64,000 nt of DNA from Pedobacter ginsengisoli (GCF_002736205.1 NZ_CP024091.1:4337555-4401554), one strand, 5' to 3'. Counted from the stretch's first letter, positions 1 to 9,432 are shown. Numbers and translations: made by a program. Notes: generated by a model from the letters alone, not told the origin.

Positions 1-1
1 T

Positions 2-2029
2 AAAACAGAACTGGACGAGTCTCATTACCAGTTTATGCCCATTTTCACAAGTCAGGAAGACTATGAGCACTATTACAATGGCTTCTCCAACTCCTTGCTT
101 TGGCCACTTTTTCATTACTTCCCTTCCTATGCAGCATACGAGCCATCCTTTTTCGAGGCTTACCTGTCGGTGAACAAAGTATTTTGTGAAACACTTTCAG
201 CAACAATCCGTGAAGACGATGTGGTCTGGATACATGACTACCACCTGCTTCCCCTGGCCGGAATGCTAAGGGAAAAGCACCCTAACATCACCATAGGACT
301 GTTCATGCACATCCCGTTTCCTTCTTATGAGTTGTTTAGGGTCATCCCCAAAAAGTGGCAGCGTGCGCTGCTGGAAGGTATGCTGGGTGCCGACCTCATT
401 GGCTTTCATACTGCCGACTACGTAGCACACTTCTTAAAATCAGTAGATATAGCCTTGAAAACTACCCACGATAATAAATATATCCAATGGGGTACCAGAC
501 AGGTCCAGGTAGATGCTTTCCCAATAAGCATAGATTTCAGCTTGTTTAACAATGCTTTTCATCAACCTGAAATTCAGTCTCTAAGAAAAAAGTATGAAGC
601 ACTGAAAGCAAACAAAAAAATGTTGTTTTCCGTCGATCGCCTGGATTATACAAAAGGCATACTTAACCGACTGGTTGCCTATGAACGTTTTTTGCAGCAA
701 TATCCTGAATATATTGGAAATGTTGTATTCATCTTAGTTGTTGTTCCTTCAAGGGATGCAATAGCCAAATACAATGAGGGAAAAAAAATGATTGATGAAT
801 ATATTGGTAACCTGAACAGTTCAATGGGCAGCATCAACTGGCAGCCTGTAATTTATCAATACGACCACCTGACCTTTGAGGAGCTGCTTGCCTTATACAC
901 CACCTGCGATGTGGCGCTGATTACTCCTCTGCGCGACGGGATGAACCTAGTTGCAAAGGAATTTATTGCAAGCCGGCAAGATCAAAGCGGAGTTCTGATC
1001 CTAAGCGAAATGGCTGGGGCATCAGCTGAATTAACCGATGCTTTGCTCATCAATCCAAACGATACAGAAGAGATTGCAGAATCGATAGCTATAGCACTTA
1101 AACTAAGCCCAGAGGAACAAGAAAGCCGTTTAAACAGCATGCAGCAAGCCATCAAAAAATACGATGTCAATGCCTGGGCTGTAGATTTTTTCGGAGAACT
1201 CAAAAAGGTGAAATCGCTACAACTAAAGTTTGAAGTGAAATTTCTAGATAATTTTGGTAAAGCAGCACTTGTGAATAAGTACGAATCAAGTAAGAAGCGA
1301 TTGCTACTATTAGATTATGACGGCACATTGGTTAACTTCTCCAAAATCCCATCAAAAGCTGCCCCAAATGATGAACTGCTGCAGTTACTGTCGAATCTTT
1401 CTCGCGACCCGGATAATGACATCTATATCATCAGCGGCAGGGACAGTGACACCCTTGATCATTGGCTTGGTCATCTGCCAATCGGCCTGGTGGCAGAACA
1501 TGGTGCAAAGCATAAATATAAAGGTGAAAGATGGTCAAATGAAGCCTTAGCGGAATCCACCACCTGGAAAGAAAAAATTGAAGCACTCATGAAGCATTAT
1601 GTGCAGAGAAGCCCTAACTCATTTATTGAAAGAAAAGAATTTTCCCTGGCTTGGCATTACCGGAATGCAGATCCTTTTTTAGCGAATAGGCGCGCACAGG
1701 ACCTTTATGAACAACTCGTTGAATATACGCTGCAGATGCCTCTGGATGTACTCAACGGCCACAAAGTGATCGAAGTAAGGAACCATGGTGTAAACAAAGG
1801 AATTGCTGCAGCAAGAATTCTGGAACGAGAACCTTACGACTTTGTCTTGTGTGTCGGAGACGATCAAACAGATGAAGACATGTTCAAAGTACTAGCCCAT
1901 CACGGCGGTGCTTACACCATAAAGGTGGGTCATCAGGCATCTTTTGCGCGGTATAACCTATATACTCCTTACCTGGTTTCATCGCTGCTTGAAATGCTTG
2001 CCGGCACGTATGCAGAAAACTTTAACTAA
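2..2029 (+). CDS. Trehalose-6-phosphate synthase/phosphatase fusion (5' end outside window)
   Basis: Bifunctional cytoplasmic enzyme making trehalose from UDP-glucose and glucose-6-phosphate, then removing the phosphate. The reading frame is open from base 2, so the first ATG (35) is internal and the usual N-terminal 70-80 residues lie upstream. Counted from that ATG, the GT20 synthase part covers about residues 1-400 with WIHDYHLLPL, FMHIPFP, SVDRLDYTKGI and PLRDGMNLVAKEF. A HAD phosphatase part follows from about 424, with the catalytic LDYDGT, then ISGRD, and GDDQTDEDMF near the C terminus. The fusion of both activities is common in Bacteroidota. The neighbouring channels and transporters (2.9-8.3 kb) suggest a role in osmotic stress; that part is inference. 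Confidence 0.93.
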   Translation, partial: KTELDESHYQFMPIFTSQEDYEHYYNGFSNSLLWPLFHYFPSYAAYEPSFFEAYLSVNKVFCETLSATIREDDVVWIHDYHLLPLAGMLREKHPNITIGLFMHIPFPSYELFRVIPKKWQRALLEGMLGADLIGFHTADYVAHFLKSVDIALKTTHDNKYIQWGTRQVQVDAFPISIDFSLFNNAFHQPEIQSLRKKYEALKANKKMLFSVDRLDYTKGILNRLVAYERFLQQYPEYIGNVVFILVVVPSRDAIAKYNEGKKMIDEYIGNLNSSMGSINWQPVIYQYDHLTFEELLALYTTCDVALITPLRDGMNLVAKEFIASRQDQSGVLILSEMAGASAELTDALLINPNDTEEIAESIAIALKLSPEEQESRLNSMQQAIKKYDVNAWAVDFFGELKKVKSLQLKFEVKFLDNFGKAALVNKYESSKKRLLLLDYDGTLVNFSKIPSKAAPNDELLQLLSNLSRDPDNDIYIISGRDSDTLDHWLGHLPIGLVAEHGAKHKYKGERWSNEALAESTTWKEKIEALMKHYVQRSPNSFIERKEFSLAWHYRNADPFLANRRAQDLYEQLVEYTLQMPLDVLNGHKVIEVRNHGVNKGIAAARILEREPYDFVLCVGDDQTDEDMFKVLAHHGGAYTIKVGHQASFARYNLYTPYLVSSLLEMLAGTYAENFN

Positions 2030-2057
2030 CAGAATTTATAATTTAAACGACTAGAAT

Positions 2058-2627
2058 TTGGCTTTAAAAAAGAAAACATCCAACAGGGGCGTACGCATGC
2101 CCTTCAAAAAGAAAGAACCGGAACACAAGATCAATAATTTCATCACCTCAAGTGAAGTGAGGATAACAGGTGAAAACATCGAATCAGCCATATACCCATT
2201 GGCACAAGCCCTACAGATCGCAGAAGATCAAGGACTGGACCTGGTAGAAATATCTCCAAATGCAGTACCCCCTGTCTGCAGGATCATCGACTACACCAAA
2301 TTCCTTTTCGAAAAAAAGAAAAAAGAAAAGGAAATTAAAGCGAAAACCAAACAAACCATTATCAAGGACATACGTTTCGGACCAAACACCGATGACCATG
2401 ACTTCCAGTTTAAACTCAAACACGCGATAGCCTTCCTGGAAAGTGGCGAAAAGGTCAGGGCATTTGTGCATTTCAAGGGAAGATCCATTGTTTATAAAGA
2501 CCGGGGAGAAATACTATTGCTTAAATTTGCTCAGGCTTTGGAAGAAGTCGGTAAAGTTGAACTACTCCCCAAACTGGAAGGCAAACGCATGTTCCTGACA
2601 ATTGGGCCAAAAGTCAGTAAACGATGA
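2058..2627 (+). CDS. infC: Translation initiation factor IF-3 (orphan copy)
   Basis: IF-3 binds the 30S subunit and checks start-codon selection. The IF3 N domain runs from about residue 23 (HKINNFITSSEVRI) to 92, then a lysine-rich linker (FEKKKKEKEIKAK), then the C domain to the end (FKGRSIVYKDRG, KLEGKRMFLTIGPK). The start shown is TTG at 2058; an in-frame ATG lies at 2097. A non-ATG start fits the known autoregulation of infC genes. It begins 28 bases after the trehalose gene. It lacks the usual partners: thrS is not upstream and rpmI-rplT do not follow, so this may be a second copy outside the ribosomal-protein operon. Confidence 0.9.
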   Translation: MALKKKTSNRGVRMPFKKKEPEHKINNFITSSEVRITGENIESAIYPLAQALQIAEDQGLDLVEISPNAVPPVCRIIDYTKFLFEKKKKEKEIKAKTKQTIIKDIRFGPNTDDHDFQFKLKHAIAFLESGEKVRAFVHFKGRSIVYKDRGEILLLKFAQALEEVGKVELLPKLEGKRMFLTIGPKVSKR

Positions 2628-2719
2628 CATTTTATTTAGACATAAAAGCAGATCACGGCCCGCGATTAGATAGTCAATGAAGAATGATGAATACTATAAC
2701 TGGCTGGGGAACTTAAATT

Positions 2720-2929
2720 TTGGCTATATTGAATCATGAAGCATCAAAAAAACTAGGTGAATTGGCTGCCACAGCCATTGCAATGATATTACTTCATCCT
2801 GCCTTATGTTTCATCTCTCACCATCCTCTATGTGAGCCAGTATGCTCGCTAATCTTACTGATTGTACCGGCTATACTTTTTCTTTTTCGCAAAATATATG
2901 GAGAAGCAGTGGGTGCACTTTTTAAATGA
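2720..2929 (+). CDS. Small hypothetical membrane protein
   Basis: Weakly supported 69-residue reading frame starting at TTG (2720). After a short charged N terminus it has two hydrophobic stretches (about residues 17-33 and 42-56), then a basic tail. No family is recognised. It sits between infC and a terminator-like hairpin, on the same strand as infC. It could be a real small membrane protein or a chance frame. Confidence 0.3.
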   Translation: MAILNHEASKKLGELAATAIAMILLHPALCFISHHPLCEPVCSLILLIVPAILFLFRKIYGEAVGALFK

Positions 2930-2955
2930 CACCCCCTGTCCGATTTAGGCGGGAT

Positions 2956-2979
2956 AAGGCTGATCATCTGATCAGCCTT
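2956..2979. terminator. Bidirectional terminator hairpin
   Basis: Perfect 11-bp inverted repeat (AAGGCTGATCA and its complement) with a 2-base loop, between the plus-strand genes and the convergent minus-strand mscS gene that ends at 2993. It is placed to stop both transcripts. Confidence 0.6.
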
Positions 2980-2992
2980 AATAGCTTTAATT

Positions 2993-4081
2993 TTAAGAAG
3001 CAGGCGCAGTTTGTGGTGTGACAAACAGTGTTTGTGTTGGATAAGCAAATTCAATTCCCCGCTGTCCAAAAGCCTCAAAAATATCCAGAAAAACCATCTG
3101 CTGATTGTCCATATACACCGTATAATCGGGATCCAACACATAATAAACCACCTCAAAGTTCAGGCTAAAATCCCCATATCCCGAGAAATGTGCACGATCA
3201 AACTGAAGTTTTGGCCTTTTGTTTATGGTCTCCTTTATTAAGCCAGGAATCTCAGACAACTGCGCGTGTGTGGCCTGATAAGTCACCCCCAAAGAAAACA
3301 CAATTCTTCTTTTTTGCATGCGTTTAAAATTATGTAACCTGGAATTGGTCAGGTCCGTATTCGAACAAATTAGCTGCTCCCCGCTCAGAGTACGAATACG
3401 GGTGGTCTTAATGCCGATATACTCAATCACGCCATTCTTATCACCCACCACCACAAAATCACCGATTTCAAACGGACGGTCAAAGAAAATCACAAAGTAA
3501 CTAAACAAATCCCCTAAAACTGCCTGGGCAGCAAGCGCAATGGCAATACCACCTACCCCTAAGCCAGCAATTAAGGTTGTGACATTATACCCAAGGTTAT
3601 CCATTAAAAAAATAATCCCAAGGATCCAGATGATCACATTCGCAATGACAATCAGTCCACCTGCCTGTTTCTCTTTACTCTCACTGTTTTCCTCACGCTG
3701 TATGAAAGAGTAAACAAATTTTCGAAAAGCAGAACTGATGATCCGGAGCACAAAATAGGTAATCGCAACCAGATAAGCCACATGAATGACCTTATCCAGT
3801 TTGGCTGGAAAATTCAGTGTAGACAATGCAAAATAAAAGGAACTGATATATAGCAGCGGAATGATAGAATTTTCGACGATCGCAATTAAAAAGTTATCCC
3901 AGGTCGTACTTGTGGTCAAAGCCCAGGTTTTCACTTTTTTCACCACAAAGAACTTAAACAGTTTAATAAGTATAAACAGCCCAATGATTATCCCTAAGGC
4001 CAGGATCCATTGATAAATCGAATTTCCCCAAAAGGAATGATCAAGAAAATTATTGGTGTCGATAAAGTTTGGATTTTTCAT
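2993..4081 (-). CDS. MscS-family mechanosensitive ion channel
   Basis: Inner-membrane channel that opens under membrane tension to release solutes during hypo-osmotic shock. Five hydrophobic segments are visible (about residues 22-45, 70-90, 97-117, 145-163, 166-200). The last is the Gly/Ala-rich pore helix AGLGVGGIAIALAAQAVLGD. It is followed by the beta domain starting RPFEIGDFVVV and the GVIEYIGIKTTRIRT strand region typical of the family, and a C-terminal alpha/beta region to residue 362. Length and order match five-helix MscS relatives. It is convergent with the infC region. Confidence 0.9.
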   Translation of the reverse strand: MKNPNFIDTNNFLDHSFWGNSIYQWILALGIIIGLFILIKLFKFFVVKKVKTWALTTSTTWDNFLIAIVENSIIPLLYISSFYFALSTLNFPAKLDKVIHVAYLVAITYFVLRIISSAFRKFVYSFIQREENSESKEKQAGGLIVIANVIIWILGIIFLMDNLGYNVTTLIAGLGVGGIAIALAAQAVLGDLFSYFVIFFDRPFEIGDFVVVGDKNGVIEYIGIKTTRIRTLSGEQLICSNTDLTNSRLHNFKRMQKRRIVFSLGVTYQATHAQLSEIPGLIKETINKRPKLQFDRAHFSGYGDFSLNFEVVYYVLDPDYTVYMDNQQMVFLDIFEAFGQRGIEFAYPTQTLFVTPQTAPAS

Positions 4082-4269
4082 AATAAAGAGAACAGGACTT
4101 CCAAAAATGGAAATCAGGTTTGGTCATTAACAGCTCCTTTAGGCTGAGATAAGGGATGAACCCAGTAAGAAAAAACAGATCATCAATGGCTTATAGATAG
4201 AACCGGAAAAGTTCAGTTGGCCTAAGGCAATGATCCTGATGAATTGATACAAAAGTAAGAAAAATAAAA

Positions 4270-4700
4270 TAACCGAGGATTTATGGTCACGTATTGTGGA
4301 GCAAAGATTAATAGCTTAGCCACTTTGCCAATGGTAAGTCCCTGAACGAGGAGAGAAAAACAACAATAACATAGGTTATGAAAACAAATTCATCGCGATG
4401 CATTTCCGTGGAAAGAGATAGTGCTAATGCAACGGAAATGCCAACTCTTAATCCCCCAAGTCAAAATAACAACTGCATGTTTTTCAAACAGAATATGTCC
4501 TCTTGAGAAAAAAACCGGAAAAACAACGGATAGCCACCTGGCCAGCAGCGCAACCAGGATAGCAACACACCCTATAAAAAAACTATTGCACTTACCTTAA
4601 TAATCAGCATTCCAGTCCAATCATTAAAAACAAAACCAAATTGAGAATCTCGTCAATCAGTTCCTAGAATTCTCCTAAATAATCTCGAACAGTTCAAAAA
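4270..4700 (-). pseudogene. Decayed CPA1-type Na+/H+ antiporter (C-terminal remnant)
   Basis: The 630-base gap between mscS and the DUF389 gene is not empty. Read on the minus strand it encodes recognisable C-terminal pieces of a CPA1 (NhaP-like) sodium/proton antiporter in shifting frames: ELIDEILNLVLFLMIGLE, then VAILVALLARWLSV, then HAVVILTWGGLRVGISVALA, then FITYVIVVFSLLVQGLTIGK. Joining them needs at least three frame changes and crosses in-frame stops near 4597 and 4582. The N-terminal two thirds are missing, and the DUF389 stop lies just next to the breakpoint. The rest of the gap (4082-4270) holds nothing I recognise. Boundaries are approximate. Confidence 0.75.
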
Positions 4701-4712
4701 ATAAGTCAAAAA

Positions 4713-6062
4713 TCAGGGAATCAGCAACCGTAAGGAATCAGCAGCCAATCTGGCTTTGAGCCAGGTGAATAGTTTTTGACGATCTGCAGATTTTACCGGC
4801 TTTGAAAAATCGGCCACCACCATGGTCAAAGTATCCTTTTTAACTTTGTCGAGTTGCTGAACTACGACATTAGCTACGGAATATTTACGCATCTCCGGAT
4901 ACAAGGCTTTCAGTTCCAAACGAATATCTGGCAATTCCTTTTCTAAAGAAGACACTTGAGAATTGGCGACCTTAGTTGTAGAATCCTTTTTAAATACATC
5001 CTCCAGAATACTGGCTTTGATCTGGGAGAAATCAATTTCCTGTTTGGCATTTAGGCCCTGCCGAATCTGTAACTTTGCATCCTTCAACTTATAATCTTTC
5101 AATTTCTTTCGAATGGTATCTATTTTATTTTGTGGAAGTTCATAACCAATCAACAGCAAATCAATTTCATTACCGTTAGAACTACTATACTTCAACGTTT
5201 TGTTAACCACCTGTGTGTTTTTAAACTGAAACTGCTCGTTAATAAAGCGCTTAGCATTATTTTCAAAAATACTCTTATCCACAATTCCATAAGCCAGATA
5301 AATACTGGGCAATACGGCTATAGAAACAATGATCATAATATACCGGCTGACTTTCTTTTCCGTTTCTCGGTCCTCAAAATATTTCTTGCCAAACCTCAGG
5401 AAGCGCACAATTAAAAAAGTACTAATGCAAATAAATACACTATTGATAAAATACAAATAAATGGCACCAAGGAAATAGTAAAAATTGCCCGACGCCAGGC
5501 CAAAGCCGGCTGTGCACAATGGCGGCATCAATGCAGTAGCAATTGCTACACCCGGGATAACATTGCTTTTTTCTTTTCGTGTGCCTGCTACTATTCCCGC
5601 CAAGCCTCCGAAAAAAGCAATAAACACATCCCATAATGAAGGCGTGGTCCTTGCTAGCAACTCACTTTGGGCATCATGCAAGGGAGTGATCCAGAAATAA
5701 ATCGTAGAAGCGATAACACTAATGACAGTTGCGATCGCCAAATTCCGAAGGCCCTTTTTTACCAATTCAAAATCATTGATGCCAATGCCCAATCCGACCC
5801 CCATAATTGGTCCCATTAAGGGAGAGATCAACATTGCGCCGATGATCACGGCAGTAGAATTTACGTTCAGACCAATGGAGGCAATCAGAATCGCAAATAT
5901 CAGTGTCCATAAATTTGCACCAATAAAATCTGAATTCTTCTTAATGGCTGAGACCACATCGTCTTCATCCGCTTTATCTAAATGAAGGTCGAACCTGCGT
6001 GCTATTGACAGCTTAATGATCCGGACTAAACGGTTGGCGTTATTTTTCTGAGATTCTGTCAA
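4713..6062 (-). CDS. DUF389 family membrane protein
   Basis: Integral membrane protein of unknown function. The conserved DUF389 membrane core spans about residues 48-240 with the family motifs AVIIGAMLISPLMGPIMGVG, GLAGIVAGTR and NVIPGVAIATALMPPLCTAG. A further helix is at about 245-262. The remaining 180 residues are a soluble, charged C-terminal domain without a recognised fold. It lies beside the antiporter remnant and head to tail with the ClC gene, suggesting but not proving a transport or ion-stress role. Confidence 0.85.
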   Translation of the reverse strand: MTESQKNNANRLVRIIKLSIARRFDLHLDKADEDDVVSAIKKNSDFIGANLWTLIFAILIASIGLNVNSTAVIIGAMLISPLMGPIMGVGLGIGINDFELVKKGLRNLAIATVISVIASTIYFWITPLHDAQSELLARTTPSLWDVFIAFFGGLAGIVAGTRKEKSNVIPGVAIATALMPPLCTAGFGLASGNFYYFLGAIYLYFINSVFICISTFLIVRFLRFGKKYFEDRETEKKVSRYIMIIVSIAVLPSIYLAYGIVDKSIFENNAKRFINEQFQFKNTQVVNKTLKYSSSNGNEIDLLLIGYELPQNKIDTIRKKLKDYKLKDAKLQIRQGLNAKQEIDFSQIKASILEDVFKKDSTTKVANSQVSSLEKELPDIRLELKALYPEMRKYSVANVVVQQLDKVKKDTLTMVVADFSKPVKSADRQKLFTWLKARLAADSLRLLIP

Positions 6063-6305
6063 GATATAATCGCTTTAATCAAAGTCTAAAATTACAGCAA
6101 AATATAGTCCATTTATTTTTAAATACTAAAAGCTAATTGATTATCATTATAAATTGAGAAAAATCCAAACGCTAAATGCGCCCAGATGTTAAATTATAGG
6201 ATTAAAAAATAAAACTATGGGGTATCATAAATGGAAATTTCCCCAAAGCATCCCTATCAGTCCATCAGGCGAAGTCTACAGATTTTACGTGATAAACGTT
6301 CATCC

Positions 6306-7730
6306 TTAGCTGTTTTCGGGGATTGTTTTCATTTCCTTTGGGATGCCTGTTTTCAAAACCCCTCGTTCTTCTTCCAGTTCCAGATCTTTCATATATTGCA
6401 CTTTTAAGTGATCATATAAGGAATGTTTATCAATTAACACAGAAACAAGGCTGGCCACCATGCCGGCTAAAATCAGGTGAAAGATCACATTATGCCTGTC
6501 GGTCATTTCCAGAACAAGGATAGCAGAGGTAAAAGGTGACCTGGTTACACCTGTTAAAAACCCCACCATCCCTGAAAGAATAAGTAAATTGGTATTGGTT
6601 TCTGAAAGGTCAAACCAGCTCGAAACAACCGACCCTATGCCAGCACCCGCCGATAACGCCGGGGCAAATATCCCACCTGCCGCTCCGGAAGTAAATGATA
6701 AGACCGGGCCAAGAATTCTTAACAGTGGCGCATACCAGACTGCATATTTGTGCTGACTAAAAAGGACCTCTCCCATTAAATCTTTTCCAGATCCCAAAAC
6801 GCTATAATCTAAAAATACAGCAATTGTCGCCATCACTACAGCACAACATCCAACATACAATATGTGGTGAAAATTAAATTTAAACCTGGCTTTCCACCTC
6901 AATACCAACAGGATAACTTTTGACATACCGCTACCCAATAAACCGGCAATTACCGCGACCAACACTACCCCCAAAAAGATAAGTCCCGAGAGCTTACCGA
7001 TTTTAGGATAGCCCAGATAAAGATAAGGTCCAAGAATTCCCTGGGCGGTTAGACCCGCAATGATAACGGAAGAAAAAATCGCAGTCTTGAAAAAACTGAA
7101 ATGGGTTTTGGTCAGCTCCTCTATGGCAAAAACAATTCCTCCTAAAGGTGTATTAAAAGCTGCAGCCAGTCCGGCAGCCGCGCCGGTAATAATCATGTTG
7201 CTTTTAGCGACTTTGGGCCACCACTCAGGTAAGGCCTGGTTGATCCTTCTAAAAATAGAAGCCGCAATCTGAATTGTCGGTCCCTCCCTTCCAATTGCTC
7301 CGCCCCCCATTGCCAGTATCAGACTGGACGCTACTTTAACCGCTATGACTTTCAAACTTAACAGTTGGTTGACCCGGCGATTTGTCACTGGGCTGGAAAT
7401 CGAGATCGCAGCCATTACCTGTGGGATACCACTTCCACCGGAATAGCGGGCAAAACGTATAACCAGCCACCAGGCCAGCAGAAAACAAACCGGTGTTACT
7501 AAAAAAAGCAACCAAACAGATTGATGGTATACATATTTTGTCAGCTCTTCAGCCAGCAAAAAAAGCTTTGTATACACAACGGCAATAAGCCCGGTAATAA
7601 TAGAAGCAATCCAGAAGGGAATTGCCTGTAGCATATTGTATTTTAGTTTTTCGTTCTTAATACGGTCAAAAGCCCGCTTTAAATGGTTTCTCAGGGTATG
7701 GATAGAAGCTTTTAAAAGGGAATAACTCAT
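6306..7730 (-). CDS. ClC-family chloride channel or Cl-/H+ antiporter
   Basis: Polytopic membrane protein moving chloride (or other small anions). The three anion-site signatures are present: GGSGIPQ (98-104), GREGP (147-151, with the gating glutamate) and GGIFAPA (about 357). The IEE pair at about residue 205 contains the glutamate that serves as the inner proton site in the E. coli exchanger, so a Cl-/H+ antiporter is more likely than a pure channel. There is no C-terminal CBS pair, as in short bacterial ClCs. It is transcribed towards the DUF389 gene with a 243-base gap holding nothing recognised. Confidence 0.92.
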   Translation of the reverse strand: MSYSLLKASIHTLRNHLKRAFDRIKNEKLKYNMLQAIPFWIASIITGLIAVVYTKLFLLAEELTKYVYHQSVWLLFLVTPVCFLLAWWLVIRFARYSGGSGIPQVMAAISISSPVTNRRVNQLLSLKVIAVKVASSLILAMGGGAIGREGPTIQIAASIFRRINQALPEWWPKVAKSNMIITGAAAGLAAAFNTPLGGIVFAIEELTKTHFSFFKTAIFSSVIIAGLTAQGILGPYLYLGYPKIGKLSGLIFLGVVLVAVIAGLLGSGMSKVILLVLRWKARFKFNFHHILYVGCCAVVMATIAVFLDYSVLGSGKDLMGEVLFSQHKYAVWYAPLLRILGPVLSFTSGAAGGIFAPALSAGAGIGSVVSSWFDLSETNTNLLILSGMVGFLTGVTRSPFTSAILVLEMTDRHNVIFHLILAGMVASLVSVLIDKHSLYDHLKVQYMKDLELEEERGVLKTGIPKEMKTIPENS

Positions 7731-7869
7731 GTAATCATAAAAGTAAGGTTTTAAATTAAAGGATACAATTTGCGCCTTTAAAGCTTTAGGAGAATTTTTC
7801 CAAAATCAGGAATTAAAAACAGAATGAGATTGACCTTGTTGTTTCATAAGCACCTATAATATTTCAGCT

Positions 7870-8322
7870 ATGAAGCAACGTCCTTACTCCAAGTTTCTGG
7901 TCATGCTACTGATCTCCTTTTTCATCATGTATGGGGTGATGTTTTTAAATATCAGTCAAACGAGCCACATTTACTTCAGCCTGAACAGGCTATACATGAC
8001 CATCATGATGGTAAGCCCTATGTCTCTGCTCATGCTTAAAATGATGCGGCACATGTATTCAAACAAATCAGTCAACCGGCTGATTATCATGGTGAGTTCC
8101 ATCGTATTCATCTTGTCATTCATTGGCCTGAGAAGACAATCAGCTATCGGTGACCGCCAATACCTGAAAGGGATGATTCCACATCATTCCTCAGCAATAA
8201 TGACCAGTGAGCGTGCCAACCTGAAAGATCCGGAAACTAGAGAACTGGCAGACAGCATCATAAAGTCCCAACAGCGAGAAATAACACAGATGAAGGCTAT
8301 TCTAAGACGAATGGACAAATAG
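7870..8322 (+). CDS. DUF305 domain membrane protein
   Basis: 150-residue protein with three hydrophobic segments (about 9-28, 38-57, 73-88) followed by a soluble DUF305-type helical domain (YLKGMIPHHSSAIMTSERA, then AIIKSQQREI-type heptads: DSIIKSQQREITQMK). The MIPHH motif is the hallmark of the family. The second segment is strikingly methionine-rich (MTIMMVSPMSLLMLKMM). DUF305 proteins are often found with copper-handling genes, but none is seen here, so function is left open. It is divergent from the ClC gene. Confidence 0.82.
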   Translation: MKQRPYSKFLVMLLISFFIMYGVMFLNISQTSHIYFSLNRLYMTIMMVSPMSLLMLKMMRHMYSNKSVNRLIIMVSSIVFILSFIGLRRQSAIGDRQYLKGMIPHHSSAIMTSERANLKDPETRELADSIIKSQQREITQMKAILRRMDK

Positions 8323-8403
8323 TGAATTTGCGTAACAAATAAATAACCAATTGCTTTAAAGTATTAGGAAACTTATATTTTTACCCCGCTAACCAAATGG
8401 GAT

Positions 8404-9159
8404 ATGAAGGTAAAAATAGGTTTAGTGGGGTTTGGGAAGACAGGAAAGGCCGTAGCGTCAGTAATTCTGCAAAACCAGGAATTTTCACTTGAATGGGTAT
8501 TAAGACGGACAACTATCCTTGAAAACAGGTCAGTTCCTGAATTTCTTGGATTGGAAAGTGAAGAGCCGGGGCTCATTTATTCCACTGAACATATTGGCAT
8601 TGATGAATTGCTGGATAAGCACCCTGTAGACATTATTGTAGACTTTTCCGCTCAGGACGGAATCTATGTATATGGAAAAAGTGCGGCTAAGCGCCAGGTA
8701 AAAATTATTTCCGCAATTTCTCACTACACCCAAAAAGAACTGGATCTGCTCACCACGCTGTCTCAGGAAACAGCTGTATTTTGGTCCCCAAACATTACTC
8801 TGGGTGTAAATTACCTGTTATTTTCCGCAAAATTCCTGCAAAAAATTGCCCCGGGAGTGGATATCGAAATCATTGAAGAGCACTTCAAACAAAAAGAAGG
8901 TATCTCTGGTACAGCCGTGAAAATTGCACATGCGCTCGACCTGGATGTAAGCAATATTAATTCAGTGAGGGCCGGGGGAATTGTTGGTAAACATGAACTC
9001 ATATTTGGATTCCCGTATCAAACAGTAAGGTTAATCCATGAATCCATTTCCAGGGAAGCCTTTGGAAATGGTGCGTTATTTATTGCCAAAAACCTGGCCC
9101 ATCTTAAAAAAGGTCAATATAATTTCGAGGATATTCTCAGACCATATTTTCGGCTATAA
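8404..9159 (+). CDS. DapB-like (dihydrodipicolinate reductase family) protein, divergent active site
   Basis: Resembles 4-hydroxy-tetrahydrodipicolinate reductase: an N-terminal dinucleotide-binding motif (IGLVGFGKTGKAV, residues 5-17), the VDFSAQDG loop near 80 and the C-terminal substrate domain (ISGTAVKIAHAL). In true DapB the catalytic segment reads roughly EHHxxKxDAPSGTA; here it is EEHFKQKEGISGTA, so the second His is Phe and the DAP part is shortened. It may have a different substrate or be a second, non-lysine copy; the canonical dapB is probably elsewhere. It stands alone, 82 bases after the DUF305 gene. Function beyond an NAD(P)-dependent reductase fold is uncertain. Confidence 0.75.
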   Translation: MKVKIGLVGFGKTGKAVASVILQNQEFSLEWVLRRTTILENRSVPEFLGLESEEPGLIYSTEHIGIDELLDKHPVDIIVDFSAQDGIYVYGKSAAKRQVKIISAISHYTQKELDLLTTLSQETAVFWSPNITLGVNYLLFSAKFLQKIAPGVDIEIIEEHFKQKEGISGTAVKIAHALDLDVSNINSVRAGGIVGKHELIFGFPYQTVRLIHESISREAFGNGALFIAKNLAHLKKGQYNFEDILRPYFRL

Positions 9160-9221
9160 TACGACCATCGGATATGCTATTACTGGAGGCCATCTTTGAG
9201 TGACCACAAATCCGGGAATGA

Positions 9222-9240
9222 TAAGCATATAATATGCTTA
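9222..9240. repeat. Perfect 19-bp palindrome in the intergenic region
   Basis: TAAGCATAT and its complement around one central A, in the 273-base gap between the DapB-like and DKNYY genes. It has no T-tract. It could be an operator or a weak terminator. Nothing else is recognised in the gap. Confidence 0.35.
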
Positions 9241-9432
9241 AAGAAACTCTCCCCAATGACTTTTTCTCAGCTGCTACTAAAATAAACCTTAGGCCAACCC
9301 GGTAATTGGCCTGGTAATTGACACCATCTTATCTGACTAATGGTTTCCTTGAAGCCAAACCAAACCGAAAGACCAGCAGTTTAAGACTAATCATATAGGG
9401 AGCCTTGAAGAAATGGTTCTAACTGATAACCT

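Noticed and set aside
35..2029. ATG 35 as the true start of the trehalose gene
   Set aside because: The frame is open to base 2 and the family needs about 70-80 more N-terminal residues, so the gene is cut by the window edge.
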